A DNA stretch of 64,000 nucleotides from Prevotella sp. (GTDB taxonomy: Bacteria; Bacteroidota; Bacteroidia; Bacteroidales; Bacteroidaceae), in assembly GCA_017449495.1 (NCBI GenBank), contig JAFTFO010000039.1, positions 26,344-90,343 of the forward strand. Direction: 5' to 3'. The position numbers were made by a program, and so were the translations under genes. Positions within the stretch are counted from its first letter, which is position 1; each line of letters opens with the position of its first letter. Below the pieces are notes generated by a model. It was not told the origin of the DNA, made no database searches, and saw only the letters and a program-made list of their open reading frames with translations. Positions 17,356 to 24,805 of this stretch are shown here, in pieces.

Positions 17356-17958
17356 ATGGATGAACAAGTAAGACAAAGAAAACTACGGCAATTACTCCGT
17401 CTAACTCTCCCTGATGGGAAAGTGCTGTGCTATAAGAGTGCAACAATGACGTTTGTGGAGGCTCTGCGATTGATTGGTACAGACAGGCTGCAAGAAGTTA
17501 AATTGGAGAACTGCCATCTGCCACTCATTTCCCAAGAGGTATATCCACGATATAAAGAATGGATGAAGTCTATAGGTGAAGGATGGTATGTAAACACGCA
17601 AAGTGACAGCAACCAGAAGTATATGCAATTGGTTTCCATTAAACAGCAATTGGGCTTAGATTGGAAGGTTGAGGTAGGTGCAGACTTTACGCCAAGCGAT
17701 GACAAAGTTCCACAGCGAAAAAAGCGTGAAGCACAGCGTTTGATGGTGAAGTTTCCTGATGGAACCTGTATTTGTGAAGCAAACCCCGTAGACACATTCG
17801 TTCACACAATAAAAAAAGTAGGTGTTGAATTGTTGATGAGAAAGGAAACGCAGTATAGCGGGAAACCACTTATAACATCTACCAAGCAGTATAATGGTCA
17901 GATTGAAATTGGAGAAAAGCAATGGCTGATGATTCCCCCCAAACTAAGGACAAGCTAA
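17356..17958 (+). CDS. Two-repeat accessory protein of the DUF262 operon, possibly frameshifted
   Basis: The 200-residue protein contains two diverged copies of one module. LRLTLPDGKVLCYKSATMTFVEALRLIG lies near residue 15 and RLMVKFPDGTCICEANPVDTFVHTIKKVG near residue 128, each followed by a region ending in W-x-(V/M) (GEGWYV, EKQWLM). I recall similar two-repeat proteins in Bacteroidetes defence contexts but know no function. It starts 9 nt after the DUF1524-containing gene. The frame ends shortly after a run of six C (17935-17940). In the -1 frame the reading continues another 36 codons to 18050 with protein-like composition, so the last part may have been lost to a one-base slip. Confidence 0.75.
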   Translation: MDEQVRQRKLRQLLRLTLPDGKVLCYKSATMTFVEALRLIGTDRLQEVKLENCHLPLISQEVYPRYKEWMKSIGEGWYVNTQSDSNQKYMQLVSIKQQLGLDWKVEVGADFTPSDDKVPQRKKREAQRLMVKFPDGTCICEANPVDTFVHTIKKVGVELLMRKETQYSGKPLITSTKQYNGQIEIGEKQWLMIPPKLRTS

Positions 17959-18050
17959 AGACTCTGAAGATTATCAGTGCAACAATGCGTCTCAACTTGG
18001 AGGTGATTCAACGAGTAAATCAAAGCCAAGAAGGTGAATTGGTATTTTGA
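17922..18050 (+). CDS. Small out-of-frame ORF, possible displaced C-terminus of the 17356 gene
   Basis: ATG 17922 opens a 42-codon frame reading MADDSPQTKDKLKTLKIISA and then TMRLNLEVIQRVNQSQEGEL. It overlaps the 3' end of the 17356 gene in the -1 frame. Adding one C to the C6 run at 17935-17940 would fuse it to that gene. It may be the lost C-terminal tail, or a short independent gene. Confidence 0.35.
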   Translation: MADDSPQTKDKLKTLKIISATMRLNLEVIQRVNQSQEGELVF

Positions 18051-18091
18051 TAATGATTTTTCATATAATGGATGGGCAAAGAATCGGGAAT

Positions 18092-18703
18092 ATGGCAGAA
18101 AGAAAACTGAATGGTATTTGGAATGCGGAGAGGCTCTTGCAGAATCTTCTGCGTTTTGCGGATGACTGCGGGAATATCAGAAGTCAAAATCTGTCTGATA
18201 ATTCCCCATACGGCATCAAGATGCGCAGATTTGCTGCAGTGATGAAAGCATACGGGAAAGAAGATTGCTTGTATCATGGAATTGGGTATGTTATTAGCAA
18301 AACCTGTTCTGGAGATAAGATAAACGAATTGTGCCAGTTGCTGAGTCAGAATCTTCGCGACAAATATTCCACAGCCTTCGTTAAACCAGAGGATTTCAAA
18401 GGCGTACAAGAAAGAAAGGATTTGTTTGAAGCATTGTTCCGTTACAGGAAAAGTCTGTATAGAGTGGAAAACATCTGGTCGGGCATGATGGAATGTACTC
18501 AAACCGTTGCTCTTGCCTATATGGTGACAACGAATCTGAATCAAACGCAATTAAAGGCCATTAGCGATATTATCGACAGGATGTTGGTGCTTCTCATAGG
18601 TGATGATTACGACAGGTCTTTTTCGGAAGAAAAACTTCTACCATTAGGTTATCCGGATGTGACAGACGAAGAGCTGGAGGATATGATTCTTGATAATTGG
18701 TGA
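18092..18703 (+). CDS. Unrecognised 203-residue helical island protein
   Basis: The product starting MAERKLNGIWNAERLLQNLL is predicted to be almost wholly helical: LLRFADDCGNIRS, then DKINELCQLLSQNLRDKY and DLFEALFRYRKSLYRVENIW, with the acidic tail DVTDEELEDMILDNW. There is no signal peptide or obvious motif. Alternative starts exist at 18053 and 18068; none has a clear ribosome-binding site. It lies between the DUF262 accessory gene and rhuM in the same orientation, and 62 nt separate it from rhuM. No function is proposed. Confidence 0.6.
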   Translation: MAERKLNGIWNAERLLQNLLRFADDCGNIRSQNLSDNSPYGIKMRRFAAVMKAYGKEDCLYHGIGYVISKTCSGDKINELCQLLSQNLRDKYSTAFVKPEDFKGVQERKDLFEALFRYRKSLYRVENIWSGMMECTQTVALAYMVTTNLNQTQLKAISDIIDRMLVLLIGDDYDRSFSEEKLLPLGYPDVTDEELEDMILDNW

Positions 18704-18765
18704 TGGAATAGGGAACTTCTATTATAATCAGGCAATAGAATTAGCAACAAAAACGTTATATAGGT

Positions 18766-19785
18766 ATGGTAAAGCGTAAAGAAATAAGAAATAGTACGGC
18801 TGAGTTCCTGATTTTTCAGGCTGAAGCAAAAGAACAAGGTGTCGAGGTGTACTACAAGGACGAAAACATCTGGGCTACGCAGAAGGCGATGGCCACATTG
18901 TTTGATGTTAATGTTCCTGCAATCAGCAAGCATCTGAAGAATATCTTTGAATCAGGAGAGTTGAATATAGATTCAGTTGTTTCCAAAATGGAAATAACTG
19001 CCTCTGATAGTAAACATTATCAGGCGCAGTTCTATTCTCTTGATGCCATCATTGCCGTTGGTTATCGTGTGAACAGCGTCCGTGCCACGCAATTTAGGCA
19101 ATGGGCTACAAGCATTCTGAAAGTATATGCAATCCGCGGCTATGTTCTCGACAGGAAACGTATGGAGAACGGGACTTTCCTGAGTGAAGATTATTTTGAG
19201 CATCTGCTGGCCGAGATACGAGAGATACGTCTTTCGGAAAGGCGATTCTATCAGAAACTGACAGACATCTATGCAACCAGTATGGACTACAACAAGGATG
19301 CGCCCACGACCCGTCTGTTCTTCAAACGAATCCAGAACAAGATGCATTATGCTGTTCATGGGCGTACGGCAGCAGAATTAATCGTTGAACGAGCTGATGC
19401 AGAAAAGGAGCACATGGGGCTGACCACCTGGGAGAATGCTCCTGACGGGAAGATTGTAAAAACCGATGTCTCTATAGCTAAGAACTATCTAAAGCAAATG
19501 GAACTTGAGGATATGGGGCGCATCGTGACGGCAATTTTAGAGTTTGCAGAGAGCCGGGCCAAACGACATATCCCTATGACGATGGAGGACTGGGCTAAGC
19601 GAATTGATGCCTATCTGAGTAGCGACGAGCGGCCTCTTCTTGACAATGCAGGTAGTGTGAGCCACGAAGAGGCAGTGCTCCACGCAGAAACTGAATATGA
19701 GAAATACCGTATCGTACAAGACCGTCTTTTCCAAAGTGACTTCGATCGCTATCTTGGAAAACTGCCTTTTGATGATGAACAATAA
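18766..19785 (+). CDS. rhuM: Virulence RhuM family protein
   Basis: The 339-residue protein matches the RhuM family throughout. VYYKDENIWATQKAMATLFDVNVPAISKHLKNIFESGEL is a helix-turn-helix-like N-terminal part. FYSLDAIIAVGYRVNSVRATQFRQWATSILKVYAIRGYVLD is the family's most conserved block. The C-terminal half includes YATSMDYNKDAPTTRLFFKRIQNKMHYAVHGRTAAELI. RhuM was named from a Salmonella pathogenicity island, but homologues sit widely in restriction-modification and defence loci of gut bacteria, and their biochemical role is unclear. A DNA-binding or toxin-like role is only inferred. It is the last gene of the island. Confidence 0.9.
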   Translation: MVKRKEIRNSTAEFLIFQAEAKEQGVEVYYKDENIWATQKAMATLFDVNVPAISKHLKNIFESGELNIDSVVSKMEITASDSKHYQAQFYSLDAIIAVGYRVNSVRATQFRQWATSILKVYAIRGYVLDRKRMENGTFLSEDYFEHLLAEIREIRLSERRFYQKLTDIYATSMDYNKDAPTTRLFFKRIQNKMHYAVHGRTAAELIVERADAEKEHMGLTTWENAPDGKIVKTDVSIAKNYLKQMELEDMGRIVTAILEFAESRAKRHIPMTMEDWAKRIDAYLSSDERPLLDNAGSVSHEEAVLHAETEYEKYRIVQDRLFQSDFDRYLGKLPFDDEQ

Positions 19786-19822
19786 AAATGGCAATACATT
19801 TGGATTTCTCCAAATAATTGTG

Positions 19823-19830
19823 TACCTTTG
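19823..19830 (+). promoter_or_regulatory. Strong -33/-7 promoter at the island's right edge
   Basis: TACCTTTG is preceded by TTTG at 19799-19802 with a 20-nt spacer, the full Bacteroidetes consensus layout. The next gene on this strand starts only at 20153, so the transcript would begin near 19837 with over 300 nt before any gene, or be a small RNA. Confidence 0.65.
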
Positions 19831-19832
19831 TC

Positions 19833-19876
19833 CCCGACAACGAGCCATTGAAACAGGCTGGTGGCTCAGCGTCGGG
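19833..19876 (+). ncRNA. Candidate structured RNA or terminator hairpin after rhuM
   Basis: An imperfect 14-bp stem (CCCGACAACGAGCC at 19833-19846 with GGCTCAGCGTCGGG at 19863-19876, 16-nt loop) starts directly at the expected start of transcription of the 19823 promoter. It lacks an immediate T run. It could be the 5' end of a small RNA or the rhuM terminator. The rest of the 19786-20152 gap holds the repeats listed separately and no gene I can support. Confidence 0.3.
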
Positions 19877-19919
19877 AGTTCTTTGATACGCAAATCATAG
19901 CAGAATGAGGAAATTAGGA

Positions 19920-19939
19920 AGGTCTCTTATCCGTAACCC
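19920..19939. repeat. Right copy of the 20-bp imperfect direct repeat
   Basis: AGGTCTCTTATCCGTAACCC is the partner of 8271-8290 (18 of 20 identical, same orientation), 11.6 kb apart. Confidence 0.5.
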
Positions 19940-19995
19940 CGATTTTTCCCAATCCTCGGAACTGCCTTTATATAAAGAAAGATTGCTTTTTCTTC

Positions 19996-20012
19996 CAAAG
20001 TTACGAAATAAT
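19996..20012. repeat. Candidate right attachment repeat
   Basis: CAAAGTTACGAAATAAT is identical to 8127-8143. It contains GTAACTTTG on the minus strand, but no minus-strand gene follows it, which would fit a displaced half of the HAD promoter region. Confidence 0.4.
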
Positions 20013-20152
20013 TCTGTATTATCTTGATGGATTCGGAAATTTTTCTCATTTTTGTCTCATCTGAGAGAGATACGATATAATCTGTCCGCATGCTTGTCTT
20101 GGTGAGGCAATAAAACGCCTTCGATTGCGTTATTAAGGAAAAACAGTTTGTT

Positions 20153-20788
20153 ATGACACGCATTACACTACTTTTTGCCTTTCTGGTTACCGTCCTCGGT
20201 GCCAAGGCACAACAAGAAATAGGTACGTGGAGCGTCACTCCTCGTATAGGTATCAACTCGTCAGTTCTCACGATGGACGATGTACAATATATGTCTGCTG
20301 ACGGGAATGTGGAAAAAATAAAGGCGAAACACAAGCTGGGTCTGACGGCTGGTGTGGAGACGCAATACCAGGTATGGCCGCATATCGGCCTCTCTGGAGG
20401 GCTGATGTATTCCAATGAGGGCTTTCAGTTCGACGAGATGGGCGATGTGGACGAGTGGAAAGCCTCGCTACACTTCCTGAATGTTCCCCTGTTGGTGAAC
20501 TATTACATTGAGCCAAACGTGCTGCCGGGCCTGTCGCTCAAGACGGGTGTGCAACTGGGCTATCTGTTGCAGAGTAAGGAGAAGTTGGCGGGACAGACCG
20601 CAACCAATACCGACGCCTACCATCGTGTGGGCATCTCCATACCAGCCGGTGTCTCTTACGAGTATCACAATGTGGTGGTCGACTTGCGATACAACATCGG
20701 ATTGTCAAATCTCTGCGACCGTGTGCTCGACGAAACTTGGCGAAGCAACTCCCTGTGGCTCACTCTCGGCTATCAGTTTGGGAAGTAA
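20153..20788 (+). CDS. Outer-membrane beta-barrel protein (PorT/OmpW-like porin family)
   Basis: The 211-residue protein has an N-terminal signal peptide (MTRITLLFAFLVTVLGAKAQ). The rest is alternating amphipathic strands: SVTPRIGINSSVLTM, then HIGLSGGLMYSNEGFQF, FLNVPLLVNYYIE and LSLKTGVQLGYLLQ. It ends WLTLGYQFGK, with the aromatic near-terminal pattern of outer-membrane barrels. This is the small outer-membrane beta-barrel domain frequent in Bacteroidetes. Cargo or partner unknown. It ends 14 nt before murQ, so the two share an mRNA. The promoter may be the one at 19823 or an unrecognised one closer in. Confidence 0.8.
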   Translation: MTRITLLFAFLVTVLGAKAQQEIGTWSVTPRIGINSSVLTMDDVQYMSADGNVEKIKAKHKLGLTAGVETQYQVWPHIGLSGGLMYSNEGFQFDEMGDVDEWKASLHFLNVPLLVNYYIEPNVLPGLSLKTGVQLGYLLQSKEKLAGQTATNTDAYHRVGISIPAGVSYEYHNVVVDLRYNIGLSNLCDRVLDETWRSNSLWLTLGYQFGK

Positions 20789-20802
20789 TATTAGGCAGAC
20801 TC

Positions 20803-21603
20803 ATGGATATCAAGGATAAGATCACAGAGCAACCTTCGCACTACGACCATCTGGAACAGATGTCGGTAGCCGAACTGCTGCAGCACATCAACGACGAGGA
20901 TCTGCGGGTGGCTGAGGCCGTCCAAAGGGCCATCCCTCAGATAAAGGCGCTGGTGGAGGCCATCGAGCCGAGGATGAAGCGCGGCGGGCGACTGTTCTAT
21001 GTCGGCGCAGGCACCAGCGGACGGCTCGGTGTGCTCGACGCCAGCGAACTGCCGCCAACCTTTGGCGTGCCCGACAACTGGGTGATAGGCGTCATTGCCG
21101 GAGGCGACAAGGCATTGCGCCATGCGGTGGAGAAGGCCGAGGACATTGCTGAAGAGGGATGGAAAGACCTGTTGGCCTATCAACCAACGACAGACGATAC
21201 TGTATTAGGTATTGCTGCTTCAGGGACAACCCCCTACGTAGTGGGAGCTGTCCGTCAGGCTCGGGAGAACGGCCTGTTGACTGGTTGCATCACCAGCAAC
21301 CCCCACACCCCCTTGGCTGAGGCTGCTGCCTATCCGATAGAGACGATCGTCGGCCCGGAGTTTGTGACGGGTTCCAGCCGCATGAAGAGCGGCACAGCCC
21401 AGAAGATGGTGCTCAATATGATCTCTACTTCACTCATGATCCGTTTGGGTCGTGTCGAGGGAAACCGCATGGTAAACATGCAGTTGACCAATGACAAGTT
21501 GATAGATCGTGGTACGCGGATGCTTCAGGAGTCGTTGGGGCTGGACTATGACGAAGCCCGCCAGCGTCTGTTGGAGGCAGGCAGCGTGAACGATTGTCTG
21601 TGA
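20803..21603 (+). CDS. murQ: N-acetylmuramic acid 6-phosphate etherase
   Basis: It cleaves the lactyl ether of MurNAc-6-phosphate to GlcNAc-6-phosphate and D-lactate in peptidoglycan recycling (cytoplasm). The 266-residue protein holds an SIS domain: RLFYVGAGTSGRLGVLDASELPPTFG is the family signature with the catalytic Glu, and VGPEFVTGSSRMKSGTAQKMVLNMIST is the second one. The C-terminus (YDEARQRLLEAGSVNDCL) is the small UBA-like helical end, slightly shorter than in E. coli. Start ATG 20803 gives the usual MDIKDKITEQPS N-terminus; the frame is open further upstream within the previous gene, but that extension is not conserved-looking. Confidence 0.95.
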   Translation: MDIKDKITEQPSHYDHLEQMSVAELLQHINDEDLRVAEAVQRAIPQIKALVEAIEPRMKRGGRLFYVGAGTSGRLGVLDASELPPTFGVPDNWVIGVIAGGDKALRHAVEKAEDIAEEGWKDLLAYQPTTDDTVLGIAASGTTPYVVGAVRQARENGLLTGCITSNPHTPLAEAAAYPIETIVGPEFVTGSSRMKSGTAQKMVLNMISTSLMIRLGRVEGNRMVNMQLTNDKLIDRGTRMLQESLGLDYDEARQRLLEAGSVNDCL

Positions 21604-22278
21604 TCAGATGATGGTGACACGCAGGATGCGGACATCTTTTGTCGGACGGTCGTTCTTGTCTGTAGCCATCTGTTGGATACGGTCTACTACGTCCAAGCCC
21701 TCTGTCACCTCGCCGAACACTGTGTATTGTCCGTCTAAGTGAGGCGTGCCGCCAACGGTCTTGTAGGTCTCCATCATTTCTGGTGTCAACTTCACCTGTC
21801 CGTTGGTAGCCGAATCTAAGCGAGCCTGCACCTGAGCCAGCCGTCTGTCATCATAGATCTTTCCCCAAACGATATAGAACTGGGCAGCGCCAGAGCGCCT
21901 CTCAGGATTCACCTTATCCGACTCACGGGCGGCAGCGACCATTCCCCTGCGATGGTAAATCTGAGGCAGTCTGAACTCGGACTCAATGGTGTAATCCAAT
22001 TCACCCGCTCCCAGCAGTTGTCCTGGCTGGGCGTTACGGCTGTTGAGATCGCCCATCTGAATCATGAAATCTTTAATGACGCGGTGTACTAACAACGAGT
22101 CGTAGAACTGCATCCGAACCAGTTTCAAAAAGTTGTCACGATGTTGTGGGGTCTCGTTGAAGAGGGCAATACGGATGTTCCCCTCAGTCGTTTCCAGCAC
22201 GACTTCTGTCCGCTCTTGTGCAGAGATGCTTGCACAGAAAAGCAGAAGCAGACTGATGATCATTTCTTTGGTATGCAT
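21604..22278 (-). CDS. Secreted cyclophilin-type peptidyl-prolyl isomerase
   Basis: The 224-residue protein has a signal peptide (MIISLLLLFCASISAQ, after five extra residues) and a cyclophilin domain. VVLETTEGNIRIALFNETPQHRDNF opens it, VHRVIKDFMIQMGDLNSR carries the catalytic Arg, and GAAQFYIVWG and DGQYTVFGEVTEGLDVVDRI follow. An insertion (DDRRLAQVQARLDSATNGQVKLTPEMMETYKTVGG) between the conserved blocks is typical of periplasmic Bacteroidetes cyclophilins. It would speed proline isomerisation in envelope proteins. The gene converges on murQ with no gap and lies 17 nt downstream of the BASS gene, probably in its transcript. Confidence 0.92.
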   Translation of the reverse strand: MHTKEMIISLLLLFCASISAQERTEVVLETTEGNIRIALFNETPQHRDNFLKLVRMQFYDSLLVHRVIKDFMIQMGDLNSRNAQPGQLLGAGELDYTIESEFRLPQIYHRRGMVAAARESDKVNPERRSGAAQFYIVWGKIYDDRRLAQVQARLDSATNGQVKLTPEMMETYKTVGGTPHLDGQYTVFGEVTEGLDVVDRIQQMATDKNDRPTKDVRILRVTII

Positions 22279-22295
22279 ATCTTCATGAATGATGT

Positions 22296-23270
22296 TTATG
22301 ATTCGGAGGTTGTGGTCTGGTCATGCCTCAGGAAGAGGCCGGCAAGGATGGTGCCGCTGATGCTGTGCCAGGCACAACTGATGGCACAGGGAAGGACGGC
22401 CAGTGGCTGGGCAGCGAAGAAGTTGCCAGCCAAAACGGTGGCCAGCCCCGCGTTCTGCATACCCACCTCGATAGAGATGGTGCGTTTCTTGGCCTTCGAG
22501 AAACCAGCCAGCCGACCAGCCATATAGCCGAGGATATAGCCTAAGGTGTTGTGACAGAACACAACGGCGAAGGTCCATAGGAAGAGCAACAGTCCACGGG
22601 CGACGAGATCGTCGTGGACCGTAGAGATGACACCTCCCACAATGCACGCCAGACAGGTCACACTCAGTCCTGGCATCAGACTCTGAATGGTTGGGAAATG
22701 CTCGTTCTTAGAATAGGTGTAATTCAGGAAACAGCCGATTCCTACGGGGATAATCGTCACGATCAGAATATTCAGGAACATGCCGATGGCATCGATCTCG
22801 ATGATCTCACCAGCCGTCAGTTCCATCAGCAGCGGCGTCATCACAGGGGCGAGTAGGGTAGAGGCACAGGTCATTCCCACGCTGAAAGCCACGTCGCCAT
22901 GACAGAGGTACGACATGATATTGCTCGATACGCCCCCAGGACAACATCCCACCAGCAGAATGCCCAGAGCCAGCGCAGGCTCCAGCCTGAACACATGCAC
23001 CAACAGATAAGCGACACAAGGCATGATGAAGAACTGGGCACATGCACCTATTAATATATCTAATGGTCTGCGGGCCAGGATCCTGAAATCATCAGTCGTC
23101 AGCGTCAGACCCATCGTCAGCATGATGATGCCGAGGATGACGGTCTGCGTCGTTCCGCGAACCCATCCGAAGAGGTCGGGTACAAAGAATGTCACTGCTG
23201 CAATGGCAATGATGAAGAGTGAGGCATTTGCTGCGAGCCAGCGGCTCAGGCGTATCATGTTTTGCATCAT
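22296..23270 (-). CDS. Bile acid:sodium symporter family (BASS) transporter
   Basis: The protein of about 324 residues has nine to ten helices. Conserved stretches are LGIIMLTMGLTLT, then ALGILLVGCCPGGVSSNIMSYLCHGDVAFSVGMT (the crossover motif with the two Na+ sites in the family) and SIEVGMQNAGLATVLA. Bacterial members import organic anions such as pantoate or 2-keto acids with sodium; the substrate here is unknown. Start 23270 or 23267 (MMQNMIRLSRWL) fits the TACCTTTG box at 23289-23296; the longer frame to 23291 would begin inside the promoter. Confidence 0.9.
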   Translation of the reverse strand: MMQNMIRLSRWLAANASLFIIAIAAVTFFVPDLFGWVRGTTQTVILGIIMLTMGLTLTTDDFRILARRPLDILIGACAQFFIMPCVAYLLVHVFRLEPALALGILLVGCCPGGVSSNIMSYLCHGDVAFSVGMTCASTLLAPVMTPLLMELTAGEIIEIDAIGMFLNILIVTIIPVGIGCFLNYTYSKNEHFPTIQSLMPGLSVTCLACIVGGVISTVHDDLVARGLLLFLWTFAVVFCHNTLGYILGYMAGRLAGFSKAKKRTISIEVGMQNAGLATVLAGNFFAAQPLAVLPCAISCAWHSISGTILAGLFLRHDQTTTSES

Positions 23271-23288
23271 AAATCCGTTTTTTGGTTG

Positions 23289-23296
23289 CAAAGGTA
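23289..23296 (-). promoter_or_regulatory. -7 promoter box TACCTTTG for the BASS-cyclophilin unit
   Basis: It reads TACCTTTGC on the minus strand, 18 nt before the start codon. It is divergent from the promoter at 23341. Confidence 0.7.
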
Positions 23297-23340
23297 GTGT
23301 TTTTCTTCGAAAACAACATGGTTTTCAATAAAAAAGACTA

Positions 23341-23348
23341 TCTTTGCA
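23341..23348 (+). promoter_or_regulatory. -7 promoter box TATCTTTG for the AGCS transporter
   Basis: TATCTTTGCA lies 21 nt before ATG 23370, with AGGAAGAG as a purine-rich ribosome-binding site in between. Confidence 0.75.
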
Positions 23349-23369
23349 CCATCATATAGATAGGAAGAG

Positions 23370-24797
23370 ATGGAACTGAACGAACTGATAACCTCTGTGA
23401 ACGATTGGTTGTGGAACTATGTGCTGATAGGGGTACTGATTGGTTGTGGACTGTGGTTCACGTGGCGGACCCGCTTTGTGCAGTTCCGTATGGTGGGTGA
23501 GATGCTACGGCTACTGACGGATTCTGCTGTGGATACTGTAAATGAACAGGTAAAAGAGCCTACGGTCAATAGAAAGCACATCTCCTCGTTTCAAGCCTTT
23601 GCCGTCTCTGTGGCGACCCGAGTGGGAACGGGTAATCTGGCAGGTGTGGCGTCGGCTATTGCCATTGGCGGTCCAGGGGCCGTGTTTTGGATGTGGGTGA
23701 TAGCACTTATGGGTTCTGCGACGGCTTTCGTGGAGTCGACTCTGGCGCAACTGTTCAAACAGAAGAGTAAAGACTCTTTCATTGGTGGTCCTGCCTATTA
23801 TATCCAGCGTGGTCTGCATCAGCGGTGGATGGCGGTCTTGTTTGCTATACTCATCACTTGTCAGTTCGGTCTGTCGAACAACTCCATTCAGGCGAACACC
23901 ATCTGTGGGGCCATGCAGGAGGCATTTGGCTTGTCGCCAGTATGGGTGGGTGCCGTTCTGGCCGCACTGGCATTGTTCATTGTCTTTGGTGGCATCCAAC
24001 GTATTGCCCATGTCAGTTCTGTCTTAGTTCCCGTGATGGCTATCGGCTATGTGATATTGGCTATTGTGGTGATAATAATGAACATTGAGCATATCCCGCA
24101 TGTGTTAAAGGTTATTGTACTCGACGCTTTTGGTATAGAACAGATAGCAGGTGGTGGCATTGGTGCAACGATGATGAACGGCATCAAGCGAGGGCTCTTC
24201 TCTAATGAGGCAGGTGAAGGAAGCGCACCCAACGTGGCAGCGACGGCAGCCGTGACGCATCCAGTGAAACAGGGACTTATTCAGGCACTCGGAGTTTTTA
24301 CTGATACATTGCTGGTCTGCTCCTGTACAGCCTTTATCATTCTCATCAGTGGTCTTTATAATGTGCCAGAACTCAACGGCATTGCCCTCACACAGTCTGC
24401 TCTTCAGTCGGAGGTGGGCTCAGTAGGACCGATATTTGTGGCAATTGCCATCTTCCTTTTCGCTTTTTCCAGCATCATTGGTAACTACTACTATGGTGAG
24501 GCCAACATTCGCTTCATTACGCCAAATACGACAGTGATGACTGTCTATCGCATCTTGTCGGCAGGTGTGATGGTGATCTTTGGTGCCTTGGCCAGTTTTC
24601 AACTCGTGTGGAATATTGTAGACTTCTTCATGGCCTTCCTGACGGCTTGTAACTTGACGGCTATCGTACTCTTGGGGCGCTATGCCTTCTATCTGCTCGA
24701 TGACTATCGTAACCAGAAGAGGAAAGGCATCAAGGAGCCAACGTTCCACCGCAGCCAATTGCCAGAACTGGAAGCAGAGCTTGATTGTTGGGAATAA
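23370..24797 (+). CDS. Sodium:alanine symporter family (AGCS) transporter
   Basis: The 475-residue inner-membrane transporter has about eleven helices. SFQAFAVSVATRVGTGNLAGVASAIAIGGPGAVFWMW is the AGCS signature. AFVESTLAQLFKQK, then GGPAYYIQRGL and IKRGLFSNEAGEGSAPNVAATAAV (the conserved SNEAGxGSAP block) follow, and later IIGNYYYGEANI. Such proteins take up alanine or glycine with sodium. The gene has its own promoter and a good ribosome-binding site and is monocistronic, because the next gene converges on it. Confidence 0.95.
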   Translation: MELNELITSVNDWLWNYVLIGVLIGCGLWFTWRTRFVQFRMVGEMLRLLTDSAVDTVNEQVKEPTVNRKHISSFQAFAVSVATRVGTGNLAGVASAIAIGGPGAVFWMWVIALMGSATAFVESTLAQLFKQKSKDSFIGGPAYYIQRGLHQRWMAVLFAILITCQFGLSNNSIQANTICGAMQEAFGLSPVWVGAVLAALALFIVFGGIQRIAHVSSVLVPVMAIGYVILAIVVIIMNIEHIPHVLKVIVLDAFGIEQIAGGGIGATMMNGIKRGLFSNEAGEGSAPNVAATAAVTHPVKQGLIQALGVFTDTLLVCSCTAFIILISGLYNVPELNGIALTQSALQSEVGSVGPIFVAIAIFLFAFSSIIGNYYYGEANIRFITPNTTVMTVYRILSAGVMVIFGALASFQLVWNIVDFFMAFLTACNLTAIVLLGRYAFYLLDDYRNQKRKGIKEPTFHRSQLPELEAELDCWE

Positions 24798-24805
24798 ACG
24801 AGAAC

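Larger units (their letters stand above)
8127..20012. mobile_element. Candidate integrated defence island, about 11.9 kb
   Basis: A tyrosine recombinase lies at the left edge and nearly all genes run on the + strand. The block has visibly AT-richer codon use than the flanks and a cargo of regulator, DUF262 pair, RhuM and unrecognised genes. CAAAGTTACGAAATAAT occurs as a direct repeat at 8127-8143 and 19996-20012. A 20-bp repeat with two mismatches (8271-8290, 19920-19939) lies just inside both ends. No conjugation, relaxase or replication gene is present, so it would depend on another element to move, or is a relic. Boundaries are inferred; the 17-mer resembles a common promoter sequence, so chance similarity is possible. 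Confidence 0.55.

Noticed and set aside
19927-20415. 162-codon minus-strand frame at the island's right end
   Set aside because: It overlaps the porin-like gene antisense and has no start near the TAACTTTG box and no family resemblance.
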